Assembly: GCA_947359465.1 (NCBI GenBank)
Contig: OX375874.1
Coordinates: 92,226,172 to 92,290,171 of the forward strand
Reading direction: 5' to 3'
Source: Metellina segmentata
Lineage: Eukaryota; Arthropoda; Arachnida; Araneae; Tetragnathidae
DNA length: 64,000 nt
The notes under the pieces are model-generated. The model did not search any database. It was not told where the DNA came from and was given only the letters and a program-made list of their open reading frames with translations. Below are positions 50,201 through 59,639 of the stretch, in pieces (the stretch's first letter is position 1; every line of letters begins with the position of its first letter). Position numbers and translations under genes: made by a program.

Positions 50201-52385
50201 CAAAATATATTAAGTCAACATTTTCAAGGTACGAGTTTTTAAGATTTTCTAGATTAGAATGTGGTGATCTTGTCTAGGTTAGGTGTAGTGTGGTTTGTGT
50301 GGAAACTTGTGAACTCCACTTTATTCTTTGCTTAAAGATTCGATTTCTTGATAAATAGAGAGTAAAGTTATAATGTAAGTTTATCAATATTATTGTTGAT
50401 AAAATGTCCACATTCTGACGATTCCACAAGTTTTAGCCACTTAAAAATTCTGAAGTTTTGGTACTCCGGCTGAGTGATAATTCTGTTTAGATAATCCGGC
50501 TGAGTAATTTGTTATGCTACCTCGGTATTACTGACTTGTAAAATAAATTAGTTTATTAATGTCACATTTTGGAGCAACGCAACGGGAAATTAGTGACGGT
50601 CCGGGATCAAATCCCAGATGCTTAATTGTATATAAATGTTTTTGCTTTAATTAATCCTTGTTGTAAGTGTTAGAATTCGCATTTTGTACAGTAGCTCAAC
50701 AATACTCGTTAGGCGGAATTAATTTGTAGACGACGGTTAAACTCAATACGGTGCCATCACCTATTAATCTTAACTTTCCGCCACCCATTGGTGAGAATTT
50801 TGGAATAAAATAAGACATAAGTATGTGAAACGCAACAAGGTGAAAATCGTCCCATTTTGTAAGGAATTGGGAAATTCCCTATTGTATCGAATGAAAATTG
50901 TCCTGGACAATGATTTCACTCCTACCACTAGCTTACCAAATCACATACCCAAATCATAGATCCATTTTTTTTTAATTCCAGAGAATGAATGAAATAAGGC
51001 ATACGGAAGAATATGAATGGCAAATGAAATTTTAAAAAATGCTTCTATTATTTGGCAATTCAAGACTATCAAGCCAGAATTGGCGAAAAATCATTGCCTA
51101 GGACAATTTTCATTCGATGCTATAGGTAATTTCTCTACCACTCACGAAGCAAGACGATTTTCACCTCGCTGCGTTTCACAAGCAAGGTGAAAACCAACTG
51201 GCGACTAAACTTTTTGTCGCCATTTAGGCGACAGGCCGGTACTAGAGTGCCTATATAATGAGAGTGGCGACATATGGGAAACACTTTCTGATTGGCTTAG
51301 AGATCTTTTCTACCACCCGAGGCGGTCTTTTCCTAGCTCCCGTAGACTTAACATGGGACCTTTTTGTGTGTTCGAGAAAAACGTGTGTATATTAAATTAA
51401 AAAGAAAATATAGCTTTTTCATGTTCCATTTCGTGTTCTAGAATGTTTATTTATTATTATTTTAGTACTTTGTCAGTATAAATTTGAAGACTTTTTAAAT
51501 AAATAGCTTTTTTTTAACAGCATGGTGTTTTCCACAATCTAAGTTAGCGCGTTATGCAATCCATCTCATCAATTACGCATGTAATTGAGCGTTTATCTGA
51601 TTCATGTATACTGAATGTATCCATATTATAACAATAATATGCTTTTTGTTCTCCCTGAAATGATATATTAATTCGCCCAGCAACCTTCTTTGAGACGATT
51701 CTGGTAGAAAAATGGCTGCCGCGCATGCGCATTGGGCCAAATTTGGTCCCTTGTCGCCACTTCTATTATATAGGCACTCTAGCTGGTACCACATTTTGAG
51801 TTTGATCTAGGCAGTTTTATATCGCATCCATTCCACTCACCCAATCGTGTGCTGGCTCTCCACCGAGAACAAAAAAGCAGTGACGAAATTGTGCACGTTC
51901 TCCACGCACGGCTTCCACTCCTCGTCCCCTTCGTGCTCCAGATCCCCGTGGGCGAAGGCGATCAGCCACCACAGCACCGCGAAGAAGATCCAGCTCCCGA
52001 AGAAGCCCATCGCGAACACCAGCAGGTTCCACCGCCACTGGATGTCCACCATGGTGGTGAAGATGTCCTGCAGGTAGCGCTGGCTGCGCTTCGACACGTT
52101 CTCCCTCGAGATGTTGACGCCGCCGTTCTTGAGGATCACCCTCTTCCTCTGGCGCCCGCTCAGGATACGCGGGTACCGGAACCGGGGCGACAGAGGCGTA
52201 CGCTCCTTCGAGTACCCGTTGAGGCACATATTCCGGGGCACTGTCGAGCACTTGGAGAGAGTCCCGTTGGAGCTCAGGACCCCCGTTTCGGTGGGGGTGG
52301 GCGAATCTGTCTCGATGTCCAGTTTGTGATCCCTGCCTGGCAATAGCTGCCAGACGGCGCTATTGTCAGGATCGATGCACTTCAT
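41062..52385 (-). CDS. Inward-rectifier potassium channel (Kir/Irk), 4 coding exons, about 458 aa
   Basis: Spliced gene span; exons are listed separately. The tetrameric plasma-membrane K+ channel family has two membrane helices around a pore loop and a large cytoplasmic domain. Seen, numbering from the ATG at 52385: basic N-terminus with GRQRKR; slide helix [15 protein letters not shown]1 about 119-145; extracellular C160 and C192 for the family disulfide; pore with TIGYG at 180-184; M2 about 196-221; PIP2-binding ARPKKR at 222-227; RVGDMRKSH; and [10 protein letters not shown]. Length and order fit the family. Q210 sits where strong rectifiers have Asp (D172 of Kir2.1) and G262 where they have Glu (E224). 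This suggests weak rectification, an inference. Exon junctions are GT..AG in matching phases (2, 0, 2). Introns hold a LINE fragment, SINEs and a Tc1-like element. Confidence 0.94.
42590..42975 (-). pseudogene. LINE RNase H fragment in Kir intron
   Basis: On the minus strand [15 protein letters not shown] (first catalytic Asp), then after a frameshift [25 protein letters not shown] (the SVFxxE segment). Frameshifted and short, with no adjoining RT. Confidence 0.6.
42976..43690. other. Kir intron stretch without recognised feature
   Basis: AT-rich, small ORFs without motifs. Confidence 0.4.
43696..44035 (-). mobile_element. tRNA-derived SINE (family B body, distinct tRNA head)
   Basis: On the minus strand the head (44035-43965) reads GGGGACCGTGGTAGCCTTG...; box A GTGGTAGCCTTGTTGG and box B AAGTTCGAATCC are in tRNA spacing. 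The body shares blocks with the copies at 45309 and 45785: GTGGGGTGC..., GACCGTG, 'tcggatatttcc', GGAACAAACCCGAA. An added internal segment repeats 'gacgaggt(g/c)ac'. Confidence 0.65.
44715..44992 (-). CDS. Kir coding exon 3 (cytoplasmic domain)
   Basis: Encodes [39 protein letters not shown] and [20 protein letters not shown], the conserved beta-sheet core of the Kir C-terminal domain. Acceptor TTTCTAG, donor GTAAAA; ends in phase 2. Confidence 0.94.
45170..45260 (-). repeat. Partial SINE family A fragment
   Basis: Contains 'ttatggtgaaacggtcacat' and CAAGCCACGCGTCAGACAC, resembling the body of the copies at 55.3 kb and 62.25 kb. Low-confidence fragment. Confidence 0.35.
45309..45535 (-). 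mobile_element. SINE family B, partial copy
   Basis: Shares with 45785-46112 the blocks CCGAGGACAACACCACGT, GGCGAGGCAACACCTGAGC, CCCCACTCTCC and ACTTTCGGCCACGACAGAG. The head region is truncated. Confidence 0.6.
45785..46112 (-). mobile_element. SINE family B with degenerate tRNA head
   Basis: On the minus strand the head (46112-46045) reads ACCGGTCTGATGGTTAAGG, then GCTTCTAGATAGGAGGG and CCGGGTCAGTGCATGGAT, collinear with the plus-strand heads at 30474 and 32575. Box B is mutated. The body matches 45309-45535. Confidence 0.6.
46228..46325 (+). mobile_element. tRNA-derived SINE head, family A
   Basis: GGGGCCGTCGTGGCTCAGTG (box A) and GCAGGTGCAATTCCTC (box B) are in tRNA-like spacing, followed by TTTGGGTGTATTT. 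The same head appears reversed near 56185 (GACCATCGTGGCTCGATGGG). Confidence 0.6.
46560..47080. other. Kir intron stretch, no feature recognised
   Basis: No gene, motif or repeat identified. Confidence 0.4.
47085..47215 (+). repeat. Dispersed paired-unit repeat, copy 2
   Basis: ATGGCCGGTGCAGCAGTTG and ACGGCCAGTACAGCAATTG occur about 55 bp apart, each followed by a TRCCTTGA motif; same structure as 34390-34560 (reverse). Confidence 0.6.
48163..49686 (-). mobile_element. Tc1-like transposon, internally deleted, with 138-bp tandem expansion
   Basis: Terminal inverted repeats TATATAGACAAAAG-AATTTGGACA (48163) and TGTCCAAAT-ACTTTTGTTTATATA (to 49686) differ at two positions; a TA target fits. 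On the minus strand the right part goes straight from the TIR into [17 protein letters not shown], so the N-terminal DNA-binding half is deleted. The left part encodes the C-terminus: QQD, stop, [13 protein letters not shown]; then [16 protein letters not shown] and [19 protein letters not shown]. Between them lie eight tandem 138-bp units. It sits in a Kir intron about 80 bp from a donor site. Confidence 0.85.
48313..49702 (-). pseudogene. Tc1-like transposase remnants
   Basis: Covers the middle ([30 protein letters not shown]) and C-terminal ([12 protein letters not shown]) parts of a Tc1-family DDE transposase. The helix-turn-helix region and the first catalytic Asp are deleted, and stops follow CFL in each repeat unit. 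Non-functional. Confidence 0.8.
48527..49613 (-). repeat. Tandem array, 138 bp x 8, within Tc1-like transposase
   Basis: Units start at 48527, 48665, 48803, 48941, 49079, 49217, 49355 and 49493. By eye the inner six are identical; the two outer units differ, and share 'catcgccg' and 'aagcaatgg' where the inner ones have T. 138 = 46 codons, and each inner unit encodes [20 protein letters not shown], then [18 protein letters not shown] and a stop. The last unit loses its end. Confidence 0.95.
49768..50089 (-). CDS. Kir coding exon 2 (filter YG, M2, PIP2 site)
   Basis: Acceptor TTCACAG at 50090-50091. Encodes [19 protein letters not shown]2 [29 protein letters not shown] and [19 protein letters not shown]. 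Donor GTAAGT at 49767-49766. A Tc1-like element ends only about 80 bp past this donor. Confidence 0.95.
50560..50625 (-). repeat. SINE family B fragment
   Basis: GGAGCAACGCAACGGGAAATT and GACGGTCCGGGATCAAA match the 3' body of the copies at 43696 and 54655. Confidence 0.5.
50825..51179. mobile_element. 355-bp foldback MITE with ~95-bp inverted arms
   Basis: Left GTGAAACGCAACAAGGTGAA... and right ...TTTTCACCTCGCTGCGTTTC are inverted, and homology continues inward through GGAATT...GAATGAAAATTGTCC to GACAATGATTT / AAATCATTGCC. A related fragment lies at 53095-53285. It is in Kir intron 1. Confidence 0.75.
51243..51782. mobile_element. 540-bp MITE with 29-bp TIRs next to Kir exon 1
   Basis: TAGAGTGCCTATATAATGAG followed by AGTGGCGAC at the left; GTCGCCACTTCTATTATA followed by TAGGCACTCTA at the right. 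No coding capacity. It ends 58 bp from the donor site of Kir exon 1. Confidence 0.8.
51841..52385 (-). CDS. Kir coding exon 1 (N-terminus, M1, pore)
   Basis: Starts at ATG 52385-52383 (A at -3, good context) and runs through M1 to TIG of the filter, ending in phase 2 at donor GTGAGT. The frame stays open upstream to 52457, but an in-frame TAA lies just beyond and no ATG precedes it. An acceptor TTTTTAG at 52591-52592 would make 52386-52590 5' UTR. The exon is GC-rich, unlike its surroundings. Confidence 0.9.
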
Positions 52386-52590
52386 TTGTGGCTTTCGAAG
52401 AGATTCGATGGGGTTGGGGTAACAGTTCTCGTTGGAATCAGTCTTGGAGTTGAGCAAGGTGTATTATGAACACATTATTTCCCCGTGACTGCACGGGTTT
52501 AACATGGAATGATGGAACACATCGGTTGATGGTCAAAACGCATAATCCGCTGTCTTCTAAGGGTTCATCGGTGGTGATTGAGGTCTGGAG
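52386..52590 (-). other. Probable Kir 5' UTR part of the first coding exon
   Basis: Upstream of the ATG a strong acceptor (CATTTTTAG|CTCCAG) suggests that a noncoding exon lies further right. Several short upstream ATGs are present. Inferred only from splice-site appearance. Confidence 0.45.
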
Positions 52591-53094
52591 CTAAAAATGA
52601 AATTTGAAGTTAGTTTAACAAACTACCAACATCATAAATGCAGGGTTTCAAAACTTCATGTAAAAACTTTAATGAATGGTAGGGGAAACAAAATTAAATC
52701 GTATTCGCAGTGGAATATACCGTCGACTTACAAGTGAAACACTTGTAACACTGAGAAAACCCGCGAAGAGGAAATAATTCTAAGAGTTTCCTGGGGGAGA
52801 AACCTGATCTTCCTTCTTAGAAAAAATAACTTTTAGGACTTTGCCAGTCTAAATACCACCACATTTGGGGTTGGAACACCTTATAAATTCATATTTGAAC
52901 ATCTTGACTTTACATGTTTCATTTATAAGCATCGGATATGACTGCAAGTGCCACCTGAGTATGATAAAGGATACACTAGGCGCAGAAATAAAAGATAGCA
53001 TGTGAACAGCATTTTTATTCGTCTTAACTTAACAGTAATTATACACTTGCAGTTTCAAAGGTGCTAAAAATTGCGACCACCAACAGTACTAAGC

Positions 53095-53285
53095 AGCAAG
53101 GTGAAAATCGTCTGGTTTCGTGAATGTTTGAGGAATTTCATATTGCATCGAAAGATAATTGTAGTGGGTAATGACTTTTCACCCGACCGATAACTTACCA
53201 ACCTTGAATCTTCAAAGCATATATCTACTTTTAAAAATTTAATTCCATTCGTATTACTCCGTATACTTCACGTTATTCATACCCT
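53095..53285 (+). repeat. Partial copy of the foldback MITE
   Basis: GCAAGGTGAAAATCGTC ... AGGAATTTC ... GCATCGAAAGATAATTG ... GGTAATGA follows the left arm of 50825-51179 in diverged form. Confidence 0.5.
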
Positions 53286-53764
53286 GCGGATCTCAAATGA
53301 ATTTTTTTTAAATGAGTGTTACACCTATGGCATGAATTGCCGTACATGCAAAGTTCCATTAACTGCCTCATTTGCTAATAAGCGCATCCCACCCATCGAA
53401 ATATTCGTAAAACAGCATACGTTACCGGTACGAAATCAGTATATAAAATGACGATGGGCCAAATTCGCCAACTCCTATGCTGCCGAGAAGCGATCTCTTG
53501 CAAATCCAGGGGGTGCTAACAGATATACATCTCTGGAAAATACAATTTAGTTTTTCTTTCCTACCTCCCTTAAAATACAGGATGATTTAAAACACCCAGA
53601 AAAACAAAAAATTATTTAAATTCTACAACTGAACAACCACTGAACTGAACTGTTAGAATTAATTAGTAATGCTTCATTTTCAAGCTCATCATTTTCTGAA
53701 GAACAAATCTCTGTATGACAATGTTTCGAAGGCTAAGGGACCGTTATATAACATGCGTTTTTGC

Positions 53765-53819
53765 ATGCATCACAACGGTTTCTGATACCGTAATGGTATC
53801 AGGAACCGTTGTGATGCAT
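53765..53819. repeat. Near-perfect hairpin, 25-bp stem, 5-nt loop
   Basis: ATGCATCACAACGGTTTCTG-ATACC pairs with GGTATC-AGGAACCGTTGTGATGCAT, with a single T/C difference that gives a G-U pair in one strand's RNA. The loop is GTAAT. It may be a foldback element core; there is no transcript evidence. Confidence 0.75.
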
Positions 53820-54650
53820 ACTAAATATTGCTGGTTGTTTTATGTATAAACTGTTATAAATTTGGGATCAAGAAGTGTTATAAATTGCGATAGAGAAGTC
53901 TTAAAACAACATCCCAGTTAAATGGTCACAGTATCCAGACGAAATGTGGGTCACAAACCGCAATACCGGTGGTTGTGATCTCATTCATACTTAGTCACAT
54001 AAAAGAGAATCTAACATTAAAATCATCGAGAAAAGTTACATATCGACAAAGGTGACCGTAAAACAGGGTCACAAAAACTCAATGCATTCAGCTTTTATGC
54101 TGTTCCCAAAATCGTGAAAATTCGAGCCCATTTTCTCCTAGTCACTGGAAATTAAAAAAATATTTTTTTCTCTTAAACAGTAGAAAAATACTAAAAACCG
54201 TCATAAAGAAGCCACACCAGATTCTCACAAAGGGAGCTCGACGATCCCAAGGACCGAGAAGGAATATTGGTTCGTTCCGAGTTTTACGGCTCAATAACCA
54301 TATTTTGACCAAACTAAACCAACCACAACACATACAACGTCAAGCAACGGACCCACGCAAAAGGAAAGTCTCGCCAACACAAAAGAAAACGCAACCTATG
54401 GCAAGTTACTGGAATCGAATCCAAGACTGAAGTAGGGACAGATCACAAGGGCACCTCGAGGTTGTGAAACCCCGTGATATATAACTTAAAGTAAACAAAT
54501 CCCTTGAGAGACCAAGAGCGAAGGAGGAATGTGAAAAGTTCTTGGTTCTGTAATGTAGTCCCTTGTAAGTTTAAGTTATTAATCTTTTGGTTGAAATAAA
54601 CCAGTAGAATAAATGTTCAGAGATTTATATCATGAAGGTTATTTTGGAAG
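53820..54650. other. Stretch with no recognised gene
   Basis: Contains scattered GGTCACA and TGTGATC motifs (53920-54075) that may belong to a repeat around the hairpin. Nothing coding recognised. Confidence 0.35.
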
Positions 54651-54654
54651 TTGA

Positions 54655-54830
54655 ATTTACGTCATATTGGAGCGACACAACGGGTTTATTAGCGATGGTA
54701 AGGGATCAATCCCGAAGGGAAAATATGATGACAACACCTCGTAGTTTTTAACCACGCTCACATCAGGAGTTTAACCCCTGAGCTGGAATCCCACGCTTTA
54801 AACTTCTACAACACGTGGTGATGTGCTGCT
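54655..54830 (-). mobile_element. SINE family B, diverged copy
   Basis: TTACGTCATATTGGAGCGAC, ACAACGGG, GATCAATCCCGAAGGGAAAA, GACAACACCTCGTAG and CCCTGAGCTGGAATCCCACG follow the order of the copies at 43696 and 45785. Confidence 0.6.
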
Positions 54831-55314
54831 GAGGGCTGTAATCAGTTGGAATAAGTGCATTTTGTTGAATTACAAAGGCAGCGTCTGCTTTATTTGTCCC
54901 AGGTTCCAAAAAGTCTAGCTTCGCTTCTGATCCATCCTTTACACGACTGAGAATAAATGTGGTTACAATTAAGTTCCTTAAGCCTTGAAAATTAGATGTG
55001 TTTTGATCAGAGAGTGTTGAGAAAAGGATGCATCAGCGGTTGTTGCAATCACGGAGAAGGTTGCTATCAGTGAGATATACTTCCCAATATAAAAACGCAT
55101 AAAAAAAAATGAATGAGCATTATTTCCGGCGAAGCATTTCCGTTTTGATAAGCACAGTTCAAGGAAAGAAGCATCCAAAGAAAACAACCTCCCAGTTCGG
55201 GGAGTGCATTATATTTTCTTCAAGGTAGATACGATAGCAGTGATATAGAATTTTTGGTAGATAGGTATTATTTATAAACTAGAAGGTCGGATGCGATTTA
55301 AAATGCCATTGGCT

Positions 55315-55400
55315 ACAAGCTTGGTTGTGTTGGGTTTTATGGCGCAAGTGTCTTGCTTGGACGAACTGAGCCAAACATCTTTTTGCAAGGTTACAAACGC
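55315..55400 (+). repeat. Fragment of 'gggttttatggcgca' repeat
   Basis: TTGTGTTGGGTTTTATGGCG and GAACTGAGCCAAACA match the repeat near 62222-62330. Confidence 0.5.
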
Positions 55401-55984
55401 CGATCAATCGGGCTGGTGGTCAATGTGACGGAATCTAAATTGAAAGAATAATGGGCTGAATCTGGTGTTTGTCAGTCTGGTGTGAATGCAAGGATTCTAA
55501 AACGGGTTGTGCCTTGAATGTATGGTATGTACGCGAGGAGCAACGTGTATCCCCCTGGTGAACAATAGTAACAAGTATCCACCATGGCAAGAGCACTTCT
55601 AACAAGTTAAAATTGGTTGTGAAGTGGTGTAAGAAAACATTTGTGGAAAAAGCCGCTCATTCCGAACAAGAAACAATAACTTGCCGATAGTATTATTTTA
55701 TAGGTTTCGTTTGTCGAACGATTTTAGTCCTTTTTTGATACACGAGACTAGACCAGAACTCGTGTATAGGATATGGACATAGGTAATCAGAAGTCTGAAA
55801 TCGATTGACAGTGGTTTTGGGATTGATCACATATTGATGGTTCAAAATTGTACTTTTTCAGCTATAATCATAATCTGAGTTAGATTTTAGTTCCATCGTT
55901 GAACGTTGAGTGGAAATTTTTTTTTAATACTTAATGCAAACAATCAGTACTCCATGTATAAATACTTTATCAATTGGTTGGATT

Positions 55985-56190
55985 TGCGTCACAAGAGACA
56001 CATTTGACCAAGCTGTGAAAGACATCGCCAAGTTAATGGACACGGACACACAAAGAAAGCTTTATCGATAGAAGAACACCAAGGGAACCGTCGAACCCGC
56101 GCCGTGCTGGTTCGACACTTCTCTGGGTGTATTTATACATATCGCAGAGGTTGCTAGTTCAATAGCCAAACCCATCGAGCCACGATGGTC
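55985..56190 (-). mobile_element. tRNA-derived SINE, family A
   Basis: On the minus strand the head reads GACCATCGTGGCTCGATGGG (box A), followed by CTAGCAACCTCTGCG. A box B-like GGGTTCGACGG lies near 56090. The body CACAAAGAAAGCTTTA and GACACATTTGACC has counterparts near 62310-62370. Confidence 0.5.
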
Positions 56191-56367
56191 AATTAAAACA
56201 TCGGTTAAATTAAATATAGATATCGAGTAAATATAATCTCAATTTTACTATCTAATTCCGTCAAATAAAGAGCTTCATTTATCTCACCGCTAGGTGATGC
56301 GGTATTTAATCAAAACAAAAACCAGATTACTTTTTAGCATTTAATTGTTTGAGGTTAAAGTCCAAAA

Positions 56368-56682
56368 ATGGGCAAACTGCGACATTTAATAAGTAGAATG
56401 TCAGACTGCGTACGGAACAGTCAACCAGACGCATTGAAGTATGTTTGCTCTACCGATGGTACTGAACTCGAAATTAATGCCAGACATGCAAACTGGATTA
56501 ATTACACCTTTCCTAGATTGAGTATTCACACGCACGAGCAACCATTGTCCCTCAGTCAAAAAATAACAGTCAACAAGTCTAGGCTAAAAAAAGTTGGTAC
56601 CTTCGATCAGTTCGACAATGGAACTGACTGCAAAAATAAAGTCCCAGGCGCCGTAGCTGGCACCACGGGTCTTTCAAATTGA
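56368..56682 (+). CDS. Unrecognised 104-codon ORF, doubtful
   Basis: An ATG-initiated frame MGKLRHLISRMSDCVRNSQP... to TGA shows no family I recognise and no signal peptide. It overlaps an opposite-strand frame (56899-56579) containing a hydrophobic segment, RNCIFLLIAATLLVGLSALY, which would suit a type II membrane protein exon with a possible donor GTACCA near 56603. At most one of the two can be real; neither has neighbours that support it. Confidence 0.15.
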   Translation: MGKLRHLISRMSDCVRNSQPDALKYVCSTDGTELEINARHANWINYTFPRLSIHTHEQPLSLSQKITVNKSRLKKVGTFDQFDNGTDCKNKVPGAVAGTTGLSN

Positions 56683-56899
56683 ACAGGTGAAAGCGGAGGC
56701 AGACAGTCTGACTATGGTAAAGTGCGCTCAATCCAACCAGAAGCGTTGCTGCAATTAAAAGAAAAATGCAGTTCCTAGTTCGCAATAGCAATGATTTGCA
56801 TAGGATAACAGGTCGTCCCCCTGATAGCTGTATTGATGATAGTTTCTTCGTGGGGGGAGCGTTGACCGCTTTCCATATTACGATAATAAAGGATTCCAA

Positions 56900-58380
56900 A
56901 GTGTCTGCAAAGTTTTGCTAGATGAAATTATAATTGTCCGCAAAATCAAAGCAGGATGTTCAAGGAACCATTTCTCATGCTGCTTAGTTTAGATTTAATA
57001 AAAAATCGAGATGTGATAAAGTAGTTTTCCCCACATATATCAAGTGCATATCACGATCGTAGGTGGCTATCGCCTTCTTTCTTATTACCTTGAATATTTC
57101 GTATTGTTTATTATACAAGCCTAGCTTATATATTTTTTAATCAATGCTTTTTCCTAGCATTTTGCAGTAAATACTTTTTCTGCTCATTTATTGACCATTA
57201 AAATAGCTATATAATTTTGAAGAAAGTTACTCCAAACGTTACTACAAAATTGCATTGTAATAAATGTTCAGTGACAAGTTTATTAACCATCAATAAAAGG
57301 GCGATTTAAAAGGATTCGATAAGTATAGGTTTGTTACAAATACACTAGTTCGTTGTATAAATATCAGTGTCTTGAGAGATCCACATACGAATAAGGTAGA
57401 TTGGTTTTGTAATTTGTACAAATTGCACAAGCGAGAGAAGCTCACATAAAAAAATCTAGGATAGTTGTGAGATTAAAAAGTAGAAAGTAAACTAAAGATT
57501 TAGTTTTCTCAACTTTCCAGGAGGAATTGCTAACGTTTTGATTACATGATTGGCATGTTTCATTAAATAATAAAATCTTACATAATTTTGTTTAAGTTGT
57601 ATAAGCTAATTTATGATTAAACTTCATTATAAAAATATATAAACTGCCGTGAAAAAGTTATACGAGCTTTATGAAAGTGGTACAAAAAGCGCATGTAAAC
57701 AAGTATGAAATTACCAAAGGAAATTCGAATGCGAAGCAACTTTGATATAAACCTTTTAAAAGAGTGATTGTAATATTTGCTATTCAGAAAATTTTAGTTA
57801 ACATTTAGCTCTTATATAGTATGAACATAAAAAAATAAGCCTTTGATATTTATATCATAGAAGTCTGTGTACACATGCATCAAAATGATCTTCGGTCACG
57901 CGCTTTCTATTGATTTAAGAGAATGTTTTGGTGCAATGAACGCATAATCATCAATTATTTGGAGCTAACAATGTTTAGACTGCTTTATCGGCATATAGAT
58001 AAGTTAGTTTAGATAGATAAGTGTACATGAAAGCTTAAAATAACATTTGGGTGAAGGTTCCATTTAGAAAGTTTACGAGTTTAATTTTTTCCTCATAATT
58101 CAACTTTTATTTTCAAAAATGAGTTTTACTGTCATAGATATTTTTGAATTGGGGGGGTGAGTACCCAAATAAGAGTTGCAACACCTTTATTAGAAAAAGT
58201 GAACAACTTTATTGCCATTGTTTTCGGAGACACTAGACGCATAATTTCATTACAATGAGAAATAGTCGTATAGTAGTCTGCTTAAGATTTAACACCATCG
58301 AAATACTTATAATTTTCATTTTGTGATCGAAAAACAAAGTTTTTAAAAAGCTGTACAGTAAAAAATTGATGTAAAAGAAT
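56900..58380. other. AT-rich stretch without recognised feature
   Basis: No gene, RNA or transposon identified. A short G run occurs at about 58151. Confidence 0.4.
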
Positions 58381-58384
58381 TTTC

Positions 58385-58560
58385 TCTGCGACGGACAGTA
58401 TCAGATCAAGCTGTGCCAAATACATCACAGACAAAGTCAAGTGATGGACATAAGCACACAAGATAAATTTTATTGACACAAGAGAAATACGTCTAGAGTA
58501 ATTTACAGGAATAGAACCCAGCGCCTACTACAGTGTGTTCGTGGTCAGTAGTAGCGAATC
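58385..58560 (-). mobile_element. SINE family A, diverged copy
   Basis: GCTGTGCCAAATACATCACA and CAAGTGATGGACATAAGCA match the body near 62308-62345. On the minus strand a box B-like GGGTTCTATTCC lies at about 58521. It abuts the mariner element. Confidence 0.45.
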
Positions 58561-58562
58561 TA

Positions 58563-59636
58563 TTGGTTCATCCGGAAAGTTCTGCACGTTTTCAAATCGA
58601 ATCGAGCTTTGTTATTATTTTACTACCGCTGATAAAGAGCGACCTTGATTGAAGCAGATGTTTAAATTTGGTTTTTTCTGCTTACACTGCATAATTATAG
58701 CATGTGTTGAGGCATAATTTTTGTTTCACTGCAGTGCTAAGAATGGAGAATCGGAAAGTTCATTTTGGTCATATTATGCTCTTTTATTAAAAGAAAGGAA
58801 AAAATGATAGTCAGACTGCTTGTAAAATGTGTGCTGCATATGGATATAGTGCTGTATCTGAGGCCACAGTTCGAAGGTGGATTGTTAAATTTAAGCGTGG
58901 AAATTTCAGCCTCGAAGATGATGCCCGTTCTGGACGACTATCCTCTATTAAATTAGGACATATTGTTGTTTCTTATCCTCCAAAACGATCTGGCGAAGTC
59001 AGACCAGGTCCAAGAATCCGTTGACACAGAGAAAGTCGATCACAAGACGAGGAGATGAGTATATATCCTCCCTAGAGAGGTCCGTGCAATCCAGGATGTG
59101 CGCAGCAGAAACCTGGTGCTCTAAGAAGCTCGCTGAAAATCCATGTTACACAGTTCAGGAACTATCAGTCAAATACTGTTCTCAAATGGCAATATTAAAA
59201 GCAGAAATCGAAGCAAAGAGGCCAGAACTGACTAATCGTCGAGGTGTTGTATTCCAGCACGACAATGCTCGGCCACATATTTCGCTGAATGTCAGACAAA
59301 GACTTATTGAGTATGGCTGAGATGTTTTGTGTTACCCCTCCCCCATAATCACCAGACCTTGCCGCCTGAGATTTTCACCTCTTCAGGTCATTTCAAAATT
59401 CTTTGAACGGCCTGCAGTTCAATTCTTTGGAGACTGTCAAACAGCACCTCGATAACTTCTTTACAAATAAGCCTAATGATCTTTTTTATAAAAGGAATTT
59501 TCCAGTTGCCAGAAAGATGGCAAAAAGTCATAGAACAAAATGAGGCTTATGTGATTCAATAAAATTTTTGTATGTTTATGTACTGCTTCGTTGGTATTTA
59601 TCTTAAAAAACGAGCAGAACTTTTAGTATGACCTAA
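58563..59636 (+). mobile_element. mariner element, internally deleted (1074 bp)
   Basis: Flanked by TA on both sides. TIRs: TTGGTTCATCCGGAAAGTTC-TGCACGTTTT on the left and, reading inward from the right, TTAGGTCATACTAAAAGTTC-TGCTCGTTTTTT. This is the classic mariner terminus. It contains a broken transposase. Confidence 0.88.
58743..59546 (+). pseudogene. mariner transposase pseudogene
   Basis: The N-terminal DNA-binding part is clear: MENRKVHFGHIMLF, stop, then CAAYGYSAVSEATVRRWIVK and FKRGNFSLEDDARSGR, the mariner HTH and its following motif. Downstream: NRRGVVFQHDNARPHISLNV (catalytic D), GWDVLCYPP-type and SPDLAA, FRSFQNSLNGLQFNSLETVK, and PVARKMAKSHRTK. The segment with the first catalytic Asp (DEKW-like) is missing, and stops and frame changes break the rest. 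Dead. Confidence 0.85.
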
Positions 59637-59639
59637 TAA

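Noticed and set aside
51849..52346. 165-codon plus-strand ORF and a 144-codon minus ORF in another frame
   Set aside because: Both overlap the GC-rich Kir exon 1, whose frame carries M1 and the pore. They have no motifs of their own and result from high GC content.
58563..59636. Active mariner
   Set aside because: The transposase lacks the region of the first catalytic Asp and has stops and frameshifts, although the TIRs are still good.
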